Origin: Rusavskia elegans | Lineage: Eukaryota > Ascomycota > Lecanoromycetes > Teloschistales > Teloschistaceae | NCBI GenBank assembly: GCA_011316305.1 | Contig: SAUG01000008.1 | Coordinates: forward strand, 1-64,000 | Direction of reading: 5' to 3' | Length of the DNA: 64,000 bases | Part shown: one piece after another, positions 11,801 to 24,560 of the stretch | How the letters are laid out: every line of letters starts with the position of its first letter | Numbering within the stretch: position 1 is the first letter of the stretch | Program-made: the position numbers and the translations under genes | Notes under the pieces: generated by a model | Seen by the model: only the letters and a program-made list of their open reading frames with translations | Told to the model about the DNA's origin: nothing | The model's database searches: none

Positions 11801-14091
11801 TTTTTCTAAAATAGAACGAAAATTTAATCTAGATATTCTAGATATTTTAGATATTTTTTTAAATTATTTAAAAAGATTATAATATTATTTATATAGATTT
11901 TAACTAATTTTTTAAACGAACGAAGTAATTTATTAGTCTAGCGCTATATATACGGCGGTAAATCTTTATATTTTATAAATATTATCGAAGTTTATTTCTA
12001 TCCGCGATAAAAAACTATAGTAAATTTATAAAGATTATAGCGTTAAATTCTAAACTAATTAAATTATTTTATAGCGTTTACGATAGAAATAAAGAAATGT
12101 TTTAATATTAAAGCGATAATATCCGTTTATAATTAGAAAAAAATAACTATTCGTTTCTATAATAGCGTTAAAGCTTCGGATATTAACTACTACTCGTCTT
12201 TTTTTCGTACTATCTAGAAAAGTCCTCTATATTACGAAAATAGAATATACGAAAAACGTTAGTTATTCGGAATACTTTATTTTATTTTATTAATAGAATT
12301 TATAAAAGATTTTATTAAATTTAATACGGTTTATATAATTTAAATTATAAATTTTTAAAAATATTAACATTATTTTTCTTTAATAGAATTAATATCTAAT
12401 TTTTTTTTAAAATTATCTATTATAATTTTCTAGTAGATAAATGTATTTTTATATTTTTCGGTAATAGCGGCTAGCTATTATACTATCAGTAGCTTAGTAT
12501 AAACCGTAATATTATTAAATAAAGAGTATTTCAATTTAAAATCTATAGATATAGTAAAAGAAACTAATTTAACGAATTCGATATTTTTAATTAAATTCGC
12601 GCTAAATTTCGCTAGAATCTCGCTAAAATTTAATTTATTATCCGGATAAAAAACGTTTTAATTCGTTAGAAAATCCTATACGTTAATTATATTAAATAAT
12701 TCTAAACGATATATAGTTCTATTTTATATAATCGCGACAGCGGCGAATATTATAATAATTTCAATAACTATTTTCTTTATTAATTTCTTAATAGTATATT
12801 TAATAATATTCTATATTAATTTTGCCGTAAACGGAATTATATTAGAAACAACGGTATAATATTTTTTATATCGATTTTTAATAACTTTTTTAAATCGAAT
12901 TTATTTAAATAGAACTATCGGCGAGTAGTTTATATTATAGATATTTACGAAACTAAATAAAATATCGACTATATAGATAAACGCGCTATTATTAGAAATA
13001 AAATTTATTTTCGGTATTAATTTTAATTTAAATTTAAAAAAGAAATTACGATTTCCGGAAAAATTATTTCGATATTATATTAAAACTCGTATAATTCTAA
13101 TAATATATCTAAAGTTAAATTTTTCATATATTTAGAAATTAAAATTAATTTTAAAATTTTCGTAACTATCGATAATAATCTATTGTTTTTAATAATCTAA
13201 AATTATTTCTTTCGGAATTAAAATATCTATATCTAATAACAGATTAGTTTATTAATTTTTAATAATATAAATATCTTCTATAAGTTCTATAATAGCTAAA
13301 TCGCCCTTTAGATAGAAAGTAAAAATAGCGAACTTATCGGTTCGATAGATTTATTCGTCTATATTATAAATAGAAATCTTTTTTAATAGTTTTTAATTTT
13401 AATATCTTTTAAAATAAACTTTCTATCGGCTATTAATATAGTATATTCTAAATTAGTATATATATTTATAGTATTAGATATATCTGGACGGAAAACTAAT
13501 AGAAATATAATATAATAGAAACGTTTAAAAGCTAAATCAATTTCTATAATCTATTCGCTATTTAAAACGATTATACGAAATATAAAAGTATTTTTTTTAC
13601 TAGAAGATTGTTTATCGGCGATAAATATTTATATTTCGGTTTTATTATCTTTCGTATTCTAGTAAACGGTTGAAAAATATAAAAATAATTTATTATATTA
13701 TTCGAATAAAACGTTATATTTTTAATACGAATATAAAACCTTTAATCTAATATCGACGAAGTTCTAGCTAATTTCTTTATAATCTAATTTTTTATAAATT
13801 CTATTATAATATTCGATATCGTCGTTATAAAATTCGGCGGATTTATTATTATAATAATTATAGATAAAATTCTATTCGGCTTATTAGATAAAGATTTATT
13901 CTATAATAGAATAGTTTTTACTATATACGTCTTTATAAACTTCTATTTAATAGGTTTGTTAAAACGAAACTAACGGAATTAAACGTTAGAAATTTAAATC
14001 GAAATAAAGTTTTTTTTATAACTAATTATTATAAAATCTTTATAATCTATTATTCTACCGTATTAGAAAAATATTTCTTTATAAATTCTTT

Positions 14092-15890
14092 TAGACTGGC
14101 CGATTCGGATCGGATTTCCGTCGAACCGTCGGATATCCGATCTAATTTTAATAATCCGATCCGGATCCGATTCGAATTTTAGCGGGTCGAATTCGGATCG
14201 GTTTATTTAGTAATCTAATCCGAATCCGATTCGATTATATTATATATCTAATATACTTTTTTAATTATAATAAAATAAAGATAAAATATTTAAATAATAT
14301 ATTTAATTTTACTACGGACTTTTTAACTAGCGTAGTTAATTAATTAGAATTTTTTTAGTAAATTTATATAAAAGTTATACTAGTTTTAAACTTTTATACT
14401 AAAGTTTAGCGCTAAAATCTAGTTTTAACAAATTAGATCGGATTTCGATTTAGGACCCGAAATCCGGTCGAATCGAATTACGTTTTAATCTAATCCGATT
14501 CGATTATATTATATATTTAATATATTATTATTTTAATCTCTTTATAGAATTTTTATCCGATATTATAATTGAATTATTATATATATACGTTTCATCACCG
14601 TAGTTTTTATACGGTAATAACAATTATTATTTATATAGCAAAGAATTTTCGCAGTTAAAAGAAACAGTCAAGCAAGATTTACAACGTAGTTAATCGTTTT
14701 TATTCTATTATATCTTTTATTTAATTACTATTTCTCTTCTATATAAATATATCTTTTATTACTCGTAGTCTTTTACGTAAATTTCTTTCTACCAGTTCGA
14801 TTAATATATAATTATAAACTACTAGTATAGCTTTTAGAACTATCTACTAGATAGTAATACTATCTTTTATCTTCGTTATTTTATTTTCGTCTACGGTCGT
14901 ATCCGAATCTAGACGGTCTACTAATCTATCTAGATATTCGACGACTACTAGCTCGGTATCTAGTAGAATAAAGGTTTTTATTAAAAATTTAATACGGTTA
15001 CTAAAACTATACAGTTCCGGCGGATTCGAAATATAAAATTTTAACGTTATAGTTAAAACCGACGGATTTCGGAATTTAAAGTCCGTTATAGTAGACGGAC
15101 TAACGAAGATTCGGTCGATATTATCGAATAGTTTAAATTTAACGGTTTCGAATTCTATTTCTTTTAATTAGAAAAATATAATAGTAGTTATAGATCTAGT
15201 ATTATTAATAGAGATTCTATATATATTAGTCTATATTTTAAACTATTATAAAATATATATACGTTAGATACGATAGTATATATTAAATTAATCCGTAGTC
15301 GTTACAGATACTAGTAAAAAAAAACGAAAAAGAAACGACTGTAAAATATATATATATATATACGAAAACTCTGCTACATTATATTTTAAATAAATTATAG
15401 AAACTTATATTACGGGCGTATTATAAAATAGATTCGAGTTAATTTTATATAGTCTTTTTATTTAAATCAATTAAATTAAAATACTAGTTTTCATATCGTA
15501 TATCTAACGCTAGCGTATTAATATTAAAGTAAATTACTTACGGAATCGACGGTTGACCGGATATTAAAAAAATAAATAAAATAATAAAATTATTATTTTA
15601 ATAATTTAATAAAGATAATAAATACAAGTAATATATTTAGTTCTACTACGGACTTTCTAGCTAGCGTAATTAATTAAATAACTTTTTTTTAGTAATTTTA
15701 TATAAAAATTATACTAGTTTTATATTTTTATATTAGTATTTAACGCTAAAACTTAGTTTTAGCGTATTAAATCGAATTACGATTTAAAATTCGAAATTCG
15801 GTTAGATCGGATTACATTTTAGTCTAATCCGATTCGAGTCGGATCGGATTAATTAATTCGGATTCGAAATTCGATTCGACGATCAATTTA
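14092..15890. mobile_element. hAT-like element in inverted orientation, 1.8 kb
   Basis: The left end TAGACTGGCCGATTCGG is the right-type end of the MITE family reversed. The other end, near 15890, reads GATTCGACGATCAATTTA, the reversed left-type end. The 8 bp before the left end are AATTCTTT, and a near match AATTCTCT stands at 15900-15907, nine bases beyond the end. Two similar segments (about 14,270-14,500 and 15,580-15,860) repeat each other inside, with a less A+T-rich middle that may be transposase-derived. Confidence 0.45.
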
Positions 15891-17849
15891 AAAATACTAA
15901 ATTCTCTAATCTATTAGTAAATATCAGATATAAAAATTTGCGCTATTTTAAATAAAAGACGTTTTTAATAGATCTCTTTTGATAAAAAGAGATTAATATT
16001 TCTAGAAAAGCTAAAAAATTTACGAAATTATAGAATATTGATATTTATATCCGAAAAAATCGAAACTAAATATCGATTAGTATACTATATTCTCTAGTAT
16101 CTATTAAAACCGGAATAGAAACGAATTCTCTTTTTATTAATAGCTAGAATTATTAGAAAACGTTTTCCGGAATTATCGAAAATAGTTTTTTTCTATAATT
16201 TAAATTTCGAATTTATAATTATCTATTAATCAAAAGAATATATTAATAGTAATCTTTTCTATTAATTTAAAAATAAAAATATTATAAAAAGAAATAGTAA
16301 AATCTATCTATATTTATATAATAATTTATCGGATATTAATTATTTCGGCGGTTTTTATAGTTTACAATTTAATTTAATCGTATTCGCGAAGTTTATAATA
16401 ATAGTTTATATATTTAAAAAAATATTTTTTTTTATTTAAAATATATATTTCTTTTTCTATCGGTAGTTTAAAGCGAACGATTAAAACGTTAATTTATATA
16501 TCGAAGTTTTTCGTTAAATATTTTTTTTCTATATCCGAAAATTCGTTAGAATATTATTATAGAATTTTATTATAAAAATATATCTATAAATTTTTTTTAA
16601 CTTTACTATTTAATTTAGCGACGTCTTTAATTTATTCGATAAAAATATAGACGTTGCGGAAATAGATATCATTATTTATATTTTTAATATAAAGTCCGGA
16701 TTTAGTAGATTTATTATTATAGAAAAGATAAAAGTAACTAATATTATTTATAACGAGCTTTTCATATTTATCGGCTCTAGTAAAAAATACCGAAAATTTA
16801 AATAATAGCGAAAATATTTTTTTCTTTTATTAATTCTATTAGCGAAGTTCTATAAACTTTATCTAGATTATAATATTCTATTTTTCTAATTTTTTAAAAA
16901 ATTATATTATTACCGGATCCGAATTACGGTTTTATACTATATTTAATTTTCGAATTAGATCCGATTTAAATAAAATAGAAAAGTTCGCTAGAATTTTATC
17001 GATTATATCTTCCTTTTTTTTACTTTTAATAGAAATTCGATTATTTACTATAGTTTATATATATATAAAATCGTTCCGAAATTTCGCTATATATTTTCTA
17101 AAGCGTTTAATAACAGTTTACGTAATATATCTATTATTTATTTATTCGTCGGACTATTTAGGCGATTGCGATATCCGAAAAGTTAATTTTATTTTAACGC
17201 CTATTATATTATCTGCTTCGGTTCTAAAAAATCTAGAATCGCTATAGTTATTATATACGAAATTTAATAAATCTAATATATTTCAATACTAGTTAACAAT
17301 ATATCTAGAATCGGTTTTATCTATAAAATCGATAAACTAGTATTCGAAAAAAATAGTAGCTTCGTCGAAAGATAGAAGCAGTTCGTTAGTTGCTATTTTA
17401 ATTAATTAGAATCTAATTAATAAACCGTTTTATTTCTATCGTATCTAAATATATAAAATATTATTAATAAAATATATTTAATTAAAATAATTAGTATTTT
17501 CGAAAAAGCGGATAACGTTACTAGTATTATTAATATTTATAAATAGAAAATGAAGTTTTTCAACGTTATATATATATTATATAATACGTATAAATAATTG
17601 AATTTATATTACTAATTGTTAAAAATCGATTTATAATAATAATAATAGTTTAATATTTTTATATAGATGGAAAACTCTTCTATAAATAAACGAATAAAGC
17701 TGCGCGTTAGATTTAATTAAACAACAAATCTCGTAGAACTAATAAACCGCGATTAACGAAATTTAGTCAATATATATTACTATTAATCGATGTTTCTATA
17801 TCTACTAAACTCTATATAAACTGCAGACAATTCAAATAATTTATAACAA

Positions 17850-17934
17850 TTCGGATCGAATCCGAATCGAATTTTCAAAATCGAATCGAATATCCGACGG
17901 TTCGACGGAAACCCGATTCGAACCGATCAGTTTA
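17850..17934. repeat. Truncated right end of a hAT-like element
   Basis: The segment carries GACGGTTCGACGGAAACC and ends CGATCAGTTTA, matching the right ends of the complete MITEs. The left part is missing, probably removed by the neighbouring LTR element. Confidence 0.55.
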
Positions 17935-18140
17935 AAATTAATGAAATATTAAAATAATATAATAAAATATATAGTAAAATTAAAAGATATTCTAATATAT
18001 AAAAATATTACGAAACCAATTTATAGAAATCTAGAAAAGACTAAAAATAATAAAATCGAATAAAAAAAATCCGCTAGTATAGTAGTAAAAGTAATATTCT
18101 AAAATAAAATATTTTAAATAATTTAATCAATAATATATCG

Positions 18141-18380
18141 TTTAAAGTAAATGTATTTCTAAAGTAATATACGATTTTAGACCAAATAAAAAATATATTA
18201 TAAAACTAATTTATATTTCAGAAAAACTAGAGTATAATCTAATAATAAAAGAAAAGAAAAAAATAGAAAAGAATCGAGATCCGATACGCTAGCGACGTTC
18301 TAGCGACTAGACGGCAAGCTTCGTTTCCAAGCGTTCTAATTATATCTCTAGAGTTTATATAACGCGTCTAACGTTTTATA
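18141..18380 (+). repeat. 240-bp LTR copy, left of a pair
   Basis: Same sequence and exact length as the solo LTR at 6342-6581, opposite orientation. The end reads ACGTTTTATA where the solo LTR has ACGTTTCACA, consistent with CA to TA changes. Its outer flank is TATCG, with no matching copy at 18381-18385, so this is one end of a longer element. Confidence 0.7.
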
Positions 18381-18602
18381 ATTACTTTTTTTTAATAATA
18401 TCGTTTTCGATATTATATTATATCTATCTATATATTTATAATATTTATTAAATAAATCTATTAACTCTATCGTTAGCTATAGAGATTAAAAAAAGTAAAA
18501 AAAAAAAAGAATTACTTTTTAGCTATTATTACAATGGGCTTTTCTTTATAAATAATTATATTTTAGTTCTATAAATATATATTAGGATAAAACTAAAAAG
18601 AA

Positions 18603-18740
18603 TAGTATTACTAGAAATCGAATCTAGATTTTCTAGATAGTAATCATTAATAAAATTATTTAGATTTACGAAGTAAATTCGAATAAATTTATTTAAAACT
18701 ATAATATAGTCTAGATATTCTACTACTATACTATAGTACT
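18603..18740 (-). repeat. tRNA-like foldback
   Basis: On the minus strand the 138-nt segment begins AGTACTA and ends TAATACT plus A, an acceptor-like stem with 6 of 7 pairs. It also has an A-box-like TAGTATAGTAGTAGAA and a perfect T-arm CTAGA-TTCGATT-TCTAG. The middle is too long for an intron-free tRNA. T runs follow. It resembles the unit at 8777-8874. Confidence 0.4.
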
Positions 18741-21539
18741 ATTAAATAAAAGTTATAACTTTATTTTAATATATATTTTGGAAGAAATATACTATATCTA
18801 TAGATATATACTATATTTATATCTATATATATATAGTTTATAAATAATATTAGATAAAAGTTTTAATAAATATAATTAAACCCGAATTTAACGTAATTAT
18901 TCGAAGATTCTAAATAGTAAATAAACGTTCGGAATAATACGGTTCCGACACGTTAGTAATAATATAATAATATTTTATTTAATAGAAATTCTAATTTTCT
19001 ATATTTTATTTATTTAAATAGTTTTTTACTATTTATATAAATTTTTTACTTTTATATATATAGATATATCTTCTCTACTATATATTAGATATTTATATTA
19101 TACGACTAGCGATTACAGTAATATAAATCGTTTACGCCTTATTTTTAAATATTTGAACGACTATTTTACTAGTTATTACTTTAAATATAAAAAGAATAGA
19201 AAAAATCTATCCGATTATAAAATAATATAATTCCTTCTATTATATTAGTTTAAAGCTAACTATAATTAATACTTTATTTCTTCTATTCGGCTATAAAATA
19301 AATAATAAATATTTATCGGTTTAAAGTTTAAAATAAAAAACAACTTTTTTTAATAACTATAAATTTATAAAAAAGTTCGTTTTAAATTTTATAAATATTA
19401 TTAAATATATTTCTACTTTTAATACGATACTATATAATTTTATATAGATATCTATTATTTTTAATTACTTCGCGGCGATATTAAATTCTATTTTTAAGCG
19501 CCTAAATACGTATAAATACGTTAACTAAAATCTAGTCTAAAAAAATAAAGCTATATAGATTAAACTAGCTATTTTAAAATATAAATTTTATAAATATAAA
19601 ACGCAGCGGGTTATTATTATCTCTAATTTTTTTTTTATAAAATTTCGGCTTTCTTTTATATTTACTATTTCTATTTATCTTTTGTCGCGAGAATTCCGCC
19701 TCGCCTGCGGTATCTAGGTCTCTATCTTTTAAAGTAGATACTACTAGTATCCCGGCGATAGTATAGACGTTTACTATAGTATTCCGTTCTATTATTATAT
19801 TATATCTATCTTTCGGTCTAAAATTTTTAGATATAATTTAATAATCTTTTATACGAGATAGGTAATTACTAATATATTATTATAGAATTGGATAATATTT
19901 AATAAATTATAGTATCTTCTATTATAAAAAGATATAAATTCTATTTACTTCTAGTTAATACCGTTTATTAGATTTCGGATAATAGATTAGATAGACCTGT
20001 TTCGATATATATATAGACTTTAAAATATTTAATACGAATAATCGAATAATCTATATCTACTATTAAGATTTCTTTATATAAATTAATATTTTTTTAATTT
20101 TTTTAATTATTTTCGAAACCGATATAATCTTTTAATAGACCGTTCCGTATATTTAATAACTATAATAATAAAAAGCTATATCGAATTATCTCTCTATATA
20201 CTATTAAATAAAAAAAGAGTATATATTTATTTCCGGTAGTTCTATTATAGTTTCTATTAATTCTTTTATCTATCGTTCTATTATAGTTTCCGTTAATTTT
20301 CTCGCGCGTAACTTTAAAGGTATCGGAAGTATCCGGACTCTAATTTCTAGAAATTAGAATTACCGATATCTCGACCCTTTAGATAGTTTTTTTACTAAAT
20401 AATCTAATATCTTTCGATACTTTTAATTCTATCTATAAACTTCTATAAATTCTTTTTTCGGTAGTATTAAAATAGATTATTTTTCCGGTACTATTTCTTC
20501 TATCTATTATAGAATAAAAAGATAGCCTAGAATAGAAATATACGGTAAAACTAGATCGGTTATATAAACGTAAATATTTAAAAACTAGAATATATAATCT
20601 ATATTATAATAAATAATATTTTTAATATTATAGATTCTATAAAATAATTTAAAAGAATTTATAAACTATAAATTTATTTCTAGATATATATATTATATAT
20701 ATATTCTATAAACGTCTAATATCTATAATAATAGTTCATTTCTAATAAATTTTACTTTCTTTACGTTTATTTATTAAAGGGTTATTCTGATTATATATCT
20801 CGATAAATTTTTAAATATTTTTAAAAATTTTTTATAGCTATTAGAAATTATATTCTTTTAGTTAACTAGTTTAATTAATTAGATATTTAATTTTTAGTTT
20901 CTTACCTTTTTTAGATTTTATAAACCTTTTATCTAAAATAGCTTCTATTTTCTATTTCTTTTTATTATCGATAAAATCCGGTAATAGATATTTAAATAGT
21001 TCGCTATTCTAATAGCGATAGAATCATTTTAATAAAAATATATAAAATATATTATAGATTTTTAATTTAATTAAAAAAACTAATTAATAAATTTAAAAAC
21101 CTATATATTTCGAAATCCGATACGGTTCTATAAATTTAAAAGTAATCTTTTTCGATTATTTAAATTTTAGATTCTTTATAGATAATAGTACTAAATTACT
21201 AATTTTATATTCTATTAATTAATATTTTTTATTATAGTATTTAGTTTGGTTTATTTAAATTTTATTCTAATTTATATATATCGATTTATATATTTTTCGT
21301 AAATTTACGACTTTTTTATTTACTACTAGTACTTTTATATTTACTATTTCTCTTTCTACGGCGTTATTTTTAGCGCTTTTAAACGTTATATCTAGGTTAT
21401 AATCTATAAACGCTTCGAAAAGAAATATTTTTATAATATTATATTTGCTATTATTATAGACGAATTTAGCTAAAGATAAAAGTTTAATCTAGTTTTTTTA
21501 TTTTCTATAAATATATATTTTTAGATAATATTCTAGCGA

Positions 21540-24000
21540 TTAATTCTATCGTTTAATCTATTTATCTATTTAAAGATAGAATATAGTATTTAAACGACGT
21601 TTAATTTTTAGATAATAGTAAACTTCCGACCAAAATTCGCTTATAAATAGCGAGTTTCTATTATTAATAATTTTATTAGAAATAAATTCTATAAAATCTG
21701 TTATATTAATTATTTTACGATGAAGGATATATTTTAATATTTTAGTAAATTAATCGATAGCTATAAATACTAAATCTACTACGTTTCGAAAATATTAAAT
21801 AGATAGTAATCTAATAATAAAATCTATCGCTATTTCCTTTTATAGCCGTATAGAATATAGAAAATTCTATAACTTTCTATACGGCTTATATCTATTGATT
21901 TTAATTTATTAATAGATATTATATATTTCTATCTACTCTTTAATATATTTAGACAGTTTCGGCTAGCTATAGCTACGATAAATAAATAATAAAGTTTACT
22001 AATACCCGAAATATCCAGCTATAGGATTATTATAGTATTTTACTAGAAACTTTATACGTAATACCTTATTTTCGAGTATATATAAAGATTTTTTATAAAA
22101 GAAAAAATCAGTTCCTGCTTCTATATTCTATAGTCCGGTTTTCTTCTTCGATTTATACTAGATAATCTATAAACGTTTTTAAATATCGGCGTCCTAATTT
22201 TAAAACTGGATAAATATATCGTATATACTAGAAGTTATTTTACTATAAATTATTCTATTAATAGCAGTCCTTTATACCGTTTAATATAGAATATCTAGAC
22301 TATAGTATATATTTCTAACGATAGAGTTTATTCTATTATTATATTTTTTATCGGAGATTATTATTAATAATCTATTACTACCGCGTCGGCGGTCTATTAT
22401 ATCTAAAGATATTTTCGATATATAAAATATATCGCGTCCTTTATTTAATAATAGAAAGTTAATTCTATTATTTTTAGAGTTTTCAGATTCTATAGAAGAT
22501 TTTCTAGGCCCTATCGTTATACGCTCGCGTAAAATATAATTAATTTAAACCTTTTATATAGTAAACGGTTCGCTACTAGATTTATAGCTAGTAGAATTTA
22601 GCTTCCGCTAAAATATAGATAATATTATCTAGATTTAAAGATTAATATTTTTATAATCCGACCTTTTAGAAAATAGATTAGCTGAATTAGTTTTTTTTTA
22701 AATAATAAAAGATATTAAAATCTATAGTAGCTAATTTATTAACCTAACGATATTATCGAATATTAAATTCTTTAACTTTTATAAAATCCCGAAAATTATT
22801 ATAATCTATTCAGACCTTTACTATATACTTTATATCTTTAAAATAATATTTCTACTATTCGAAGATTTTAATAATAGCGAGTAATTTAGTATTATATATC
22901 TTATAGTTATATTCGGCAGGAATTATCTTCTTCGACTAGAATATAACTAGACGCTAGCGACTATTTTTATTAGATTAAAATATAATCCTAGCTAATTTTA
23001 TTCTAGAAATATTAATTTCGATATAGATTTCTTTTTTTAAATCGAAGTACTATAATACCCCGGCGGTATCGAAAATATATTTTAATTTTTCGAAAGTTTT
23101 TTAAATTCTAATAATTTAGTAAAACGGTTTCGATTTCTTTCCGGCTATATTTTCTATAAATAAATTTATTAGAAACGCTGTAATCCGAAAATACTAGTAA
23201 ATAAAACGCCGATAAAAATTAACGAATTCTAAAAATTTTTATATTTTCTAGTAAATTTTTAGAACTGGTTATTTCTAAATAGTTTTTATTTATTCCGGAT
23301 CTATCGATATACCTTCTATAGATATAATAAAGTCTAAAAACTCTATACTTTCGATATTAAAAATATATTTTTTAGAATTAAAGTATAGCTATATATTATA
23401 AAGTTTTCGAACGATCGATTTAATATATTTCTAATATTCTTTTATCGAATTAGAGAAAATTAGAATATAATCTAGGTGGATTATATAGTAAATATTAACT
23501 AATTTTTCTGAAATCCGATTAATATAGATTTAGAAAGTTATAGATATATTAGTAAAATCGAAAAATATTATAAAATATTCGAAATATCTATATTTTATAC
23601 GAAACGCGATTTTCTATTTATTATTTTTTTCAATTCGATAATAGATTCTAATTCGATAATAGATATCTTTAATATTATATTTTGAAAAGTACTTTATTTT
23701 AGATAATCGATCTAGAATTTTAGAAATAAAAAGTAAAAGATAACGACTCTTAATTATTACTTTATTAAAGCCTCTATAGTCGACGTATATACGAAAACTA
23801 CTATCTTTTTTCGGTACGAAAAAAATTAGAGCTTTTATAGAAAATATTAAATAATAGATCTAATCTTTTTTTAAAATACTATTTAAATAATTCTATAATT
23901 TATTAAATTCGCGTTTAGATAAACTATAAATTAGGCTATATAGCGGATTTTTTCTATCTAGTTCGATTATATAATTTGTATTTTTACACGGCGGTAAAAA
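21540..24000 (-). pseudogene. Ty3/gypsy retrotransposon pol relic (reverse transcriptase and integrase)
   Basis: Read on the minus strand with many stops. The reverse transcriptase is recognisable as FVPKKDSSFR and VDYRGFNKVIIKSRY (about 23,840-23,740), then the active-site region as HLDYILIFS at 23,490-23,455, where the family has YLDDILIFS. Downstream, at 22,060-21,560, the integrase core reads HNNPIAGYFGY, then DLVFIAID*FTKILKYI and LFISEFWSEVYYYLK, with the order and spacing of the zinc and DDE domains. RT before integrase is the Ty3/gypsy order. The stops and substitutions are of RIP type. The element cannot be active. Confidence 0.8.
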
Positions 24001-24472
24001 ATCTGCTAGATATATATTATAAACTTTAATCTCTTTATATATAAATTCCGGAATCGATAGCTCGGATTATTATATATTTTTATCGTTTTTATTTTTATCG
24101 GCGCCGTTAGCTTCTATCTATACGGCGGTATTATTATTAGATCTCGTATATATTGCGGAATCGATATTAGATTTTATATATACGGCGGCAATGGATATTA
24201 TATATACTAATATATACTTTTCGGTCTATAATATATAAATAAAAACTATCGGTAAATTAATACTAAAGCGGGTTATCCATTTTATCTCCGTCTAGTTATT
24301 TTATATTATTTTATTATAGATAGAAAATTGCAATTACTTTAATTCTGCATCTATAATTATATATATTTAATATAAAATTAATATATCTAGAAAAATACTA
24401 TATTTATCGATTATATCTAAAATATAGAATCGCGATATATATATTTTCCGACGGCTTTAACTATCTATTATT

Positions 24473-24560
24473 TCTCGCCGGAATGATATAGATTGGTCTG
24501 GATTTTAAAAATTAAAATCTATACTATTAGAATTTGATAGATAATAGTATAAAGGAGAGT
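24473..24560. repeat. Left end of a Mutator-like element
   Basis: Begins TCTCGCCGGAAT, followed by an ATAGATTGGT..GATTTT region like the left end of the complete element at 31609. The flank ATCTATTATT does not match the flank of the only unpaired right end (37593), so its partner is unknown. Confidence 0.45.

Larger units (their letters stand above)
8465..17821. mobile_element. LTR-retrotransposon-like unit, 9.4 kb, degenerate
   Basis: A direct repeat of about 205 bp bounds this unit: 8465-8669 and 17617-17821. Both copies contain ATCGATTTATAATAATAATA, TTTTTATATAGATGGAAA, CTGCGCG and end in ACTCTATATAA. The right copy starts TGTTA and the left TATTA, as expected from TG changed to TA by RIP. 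Size and layout fit an LTR retrotransposon. I could not read a polymerase inside, and the 5-bp target duplication is not clear (AACTC on the left, AACTG on the right). A separate hAT-like element (14092-15890) sits within it. Confidence 0.6.
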
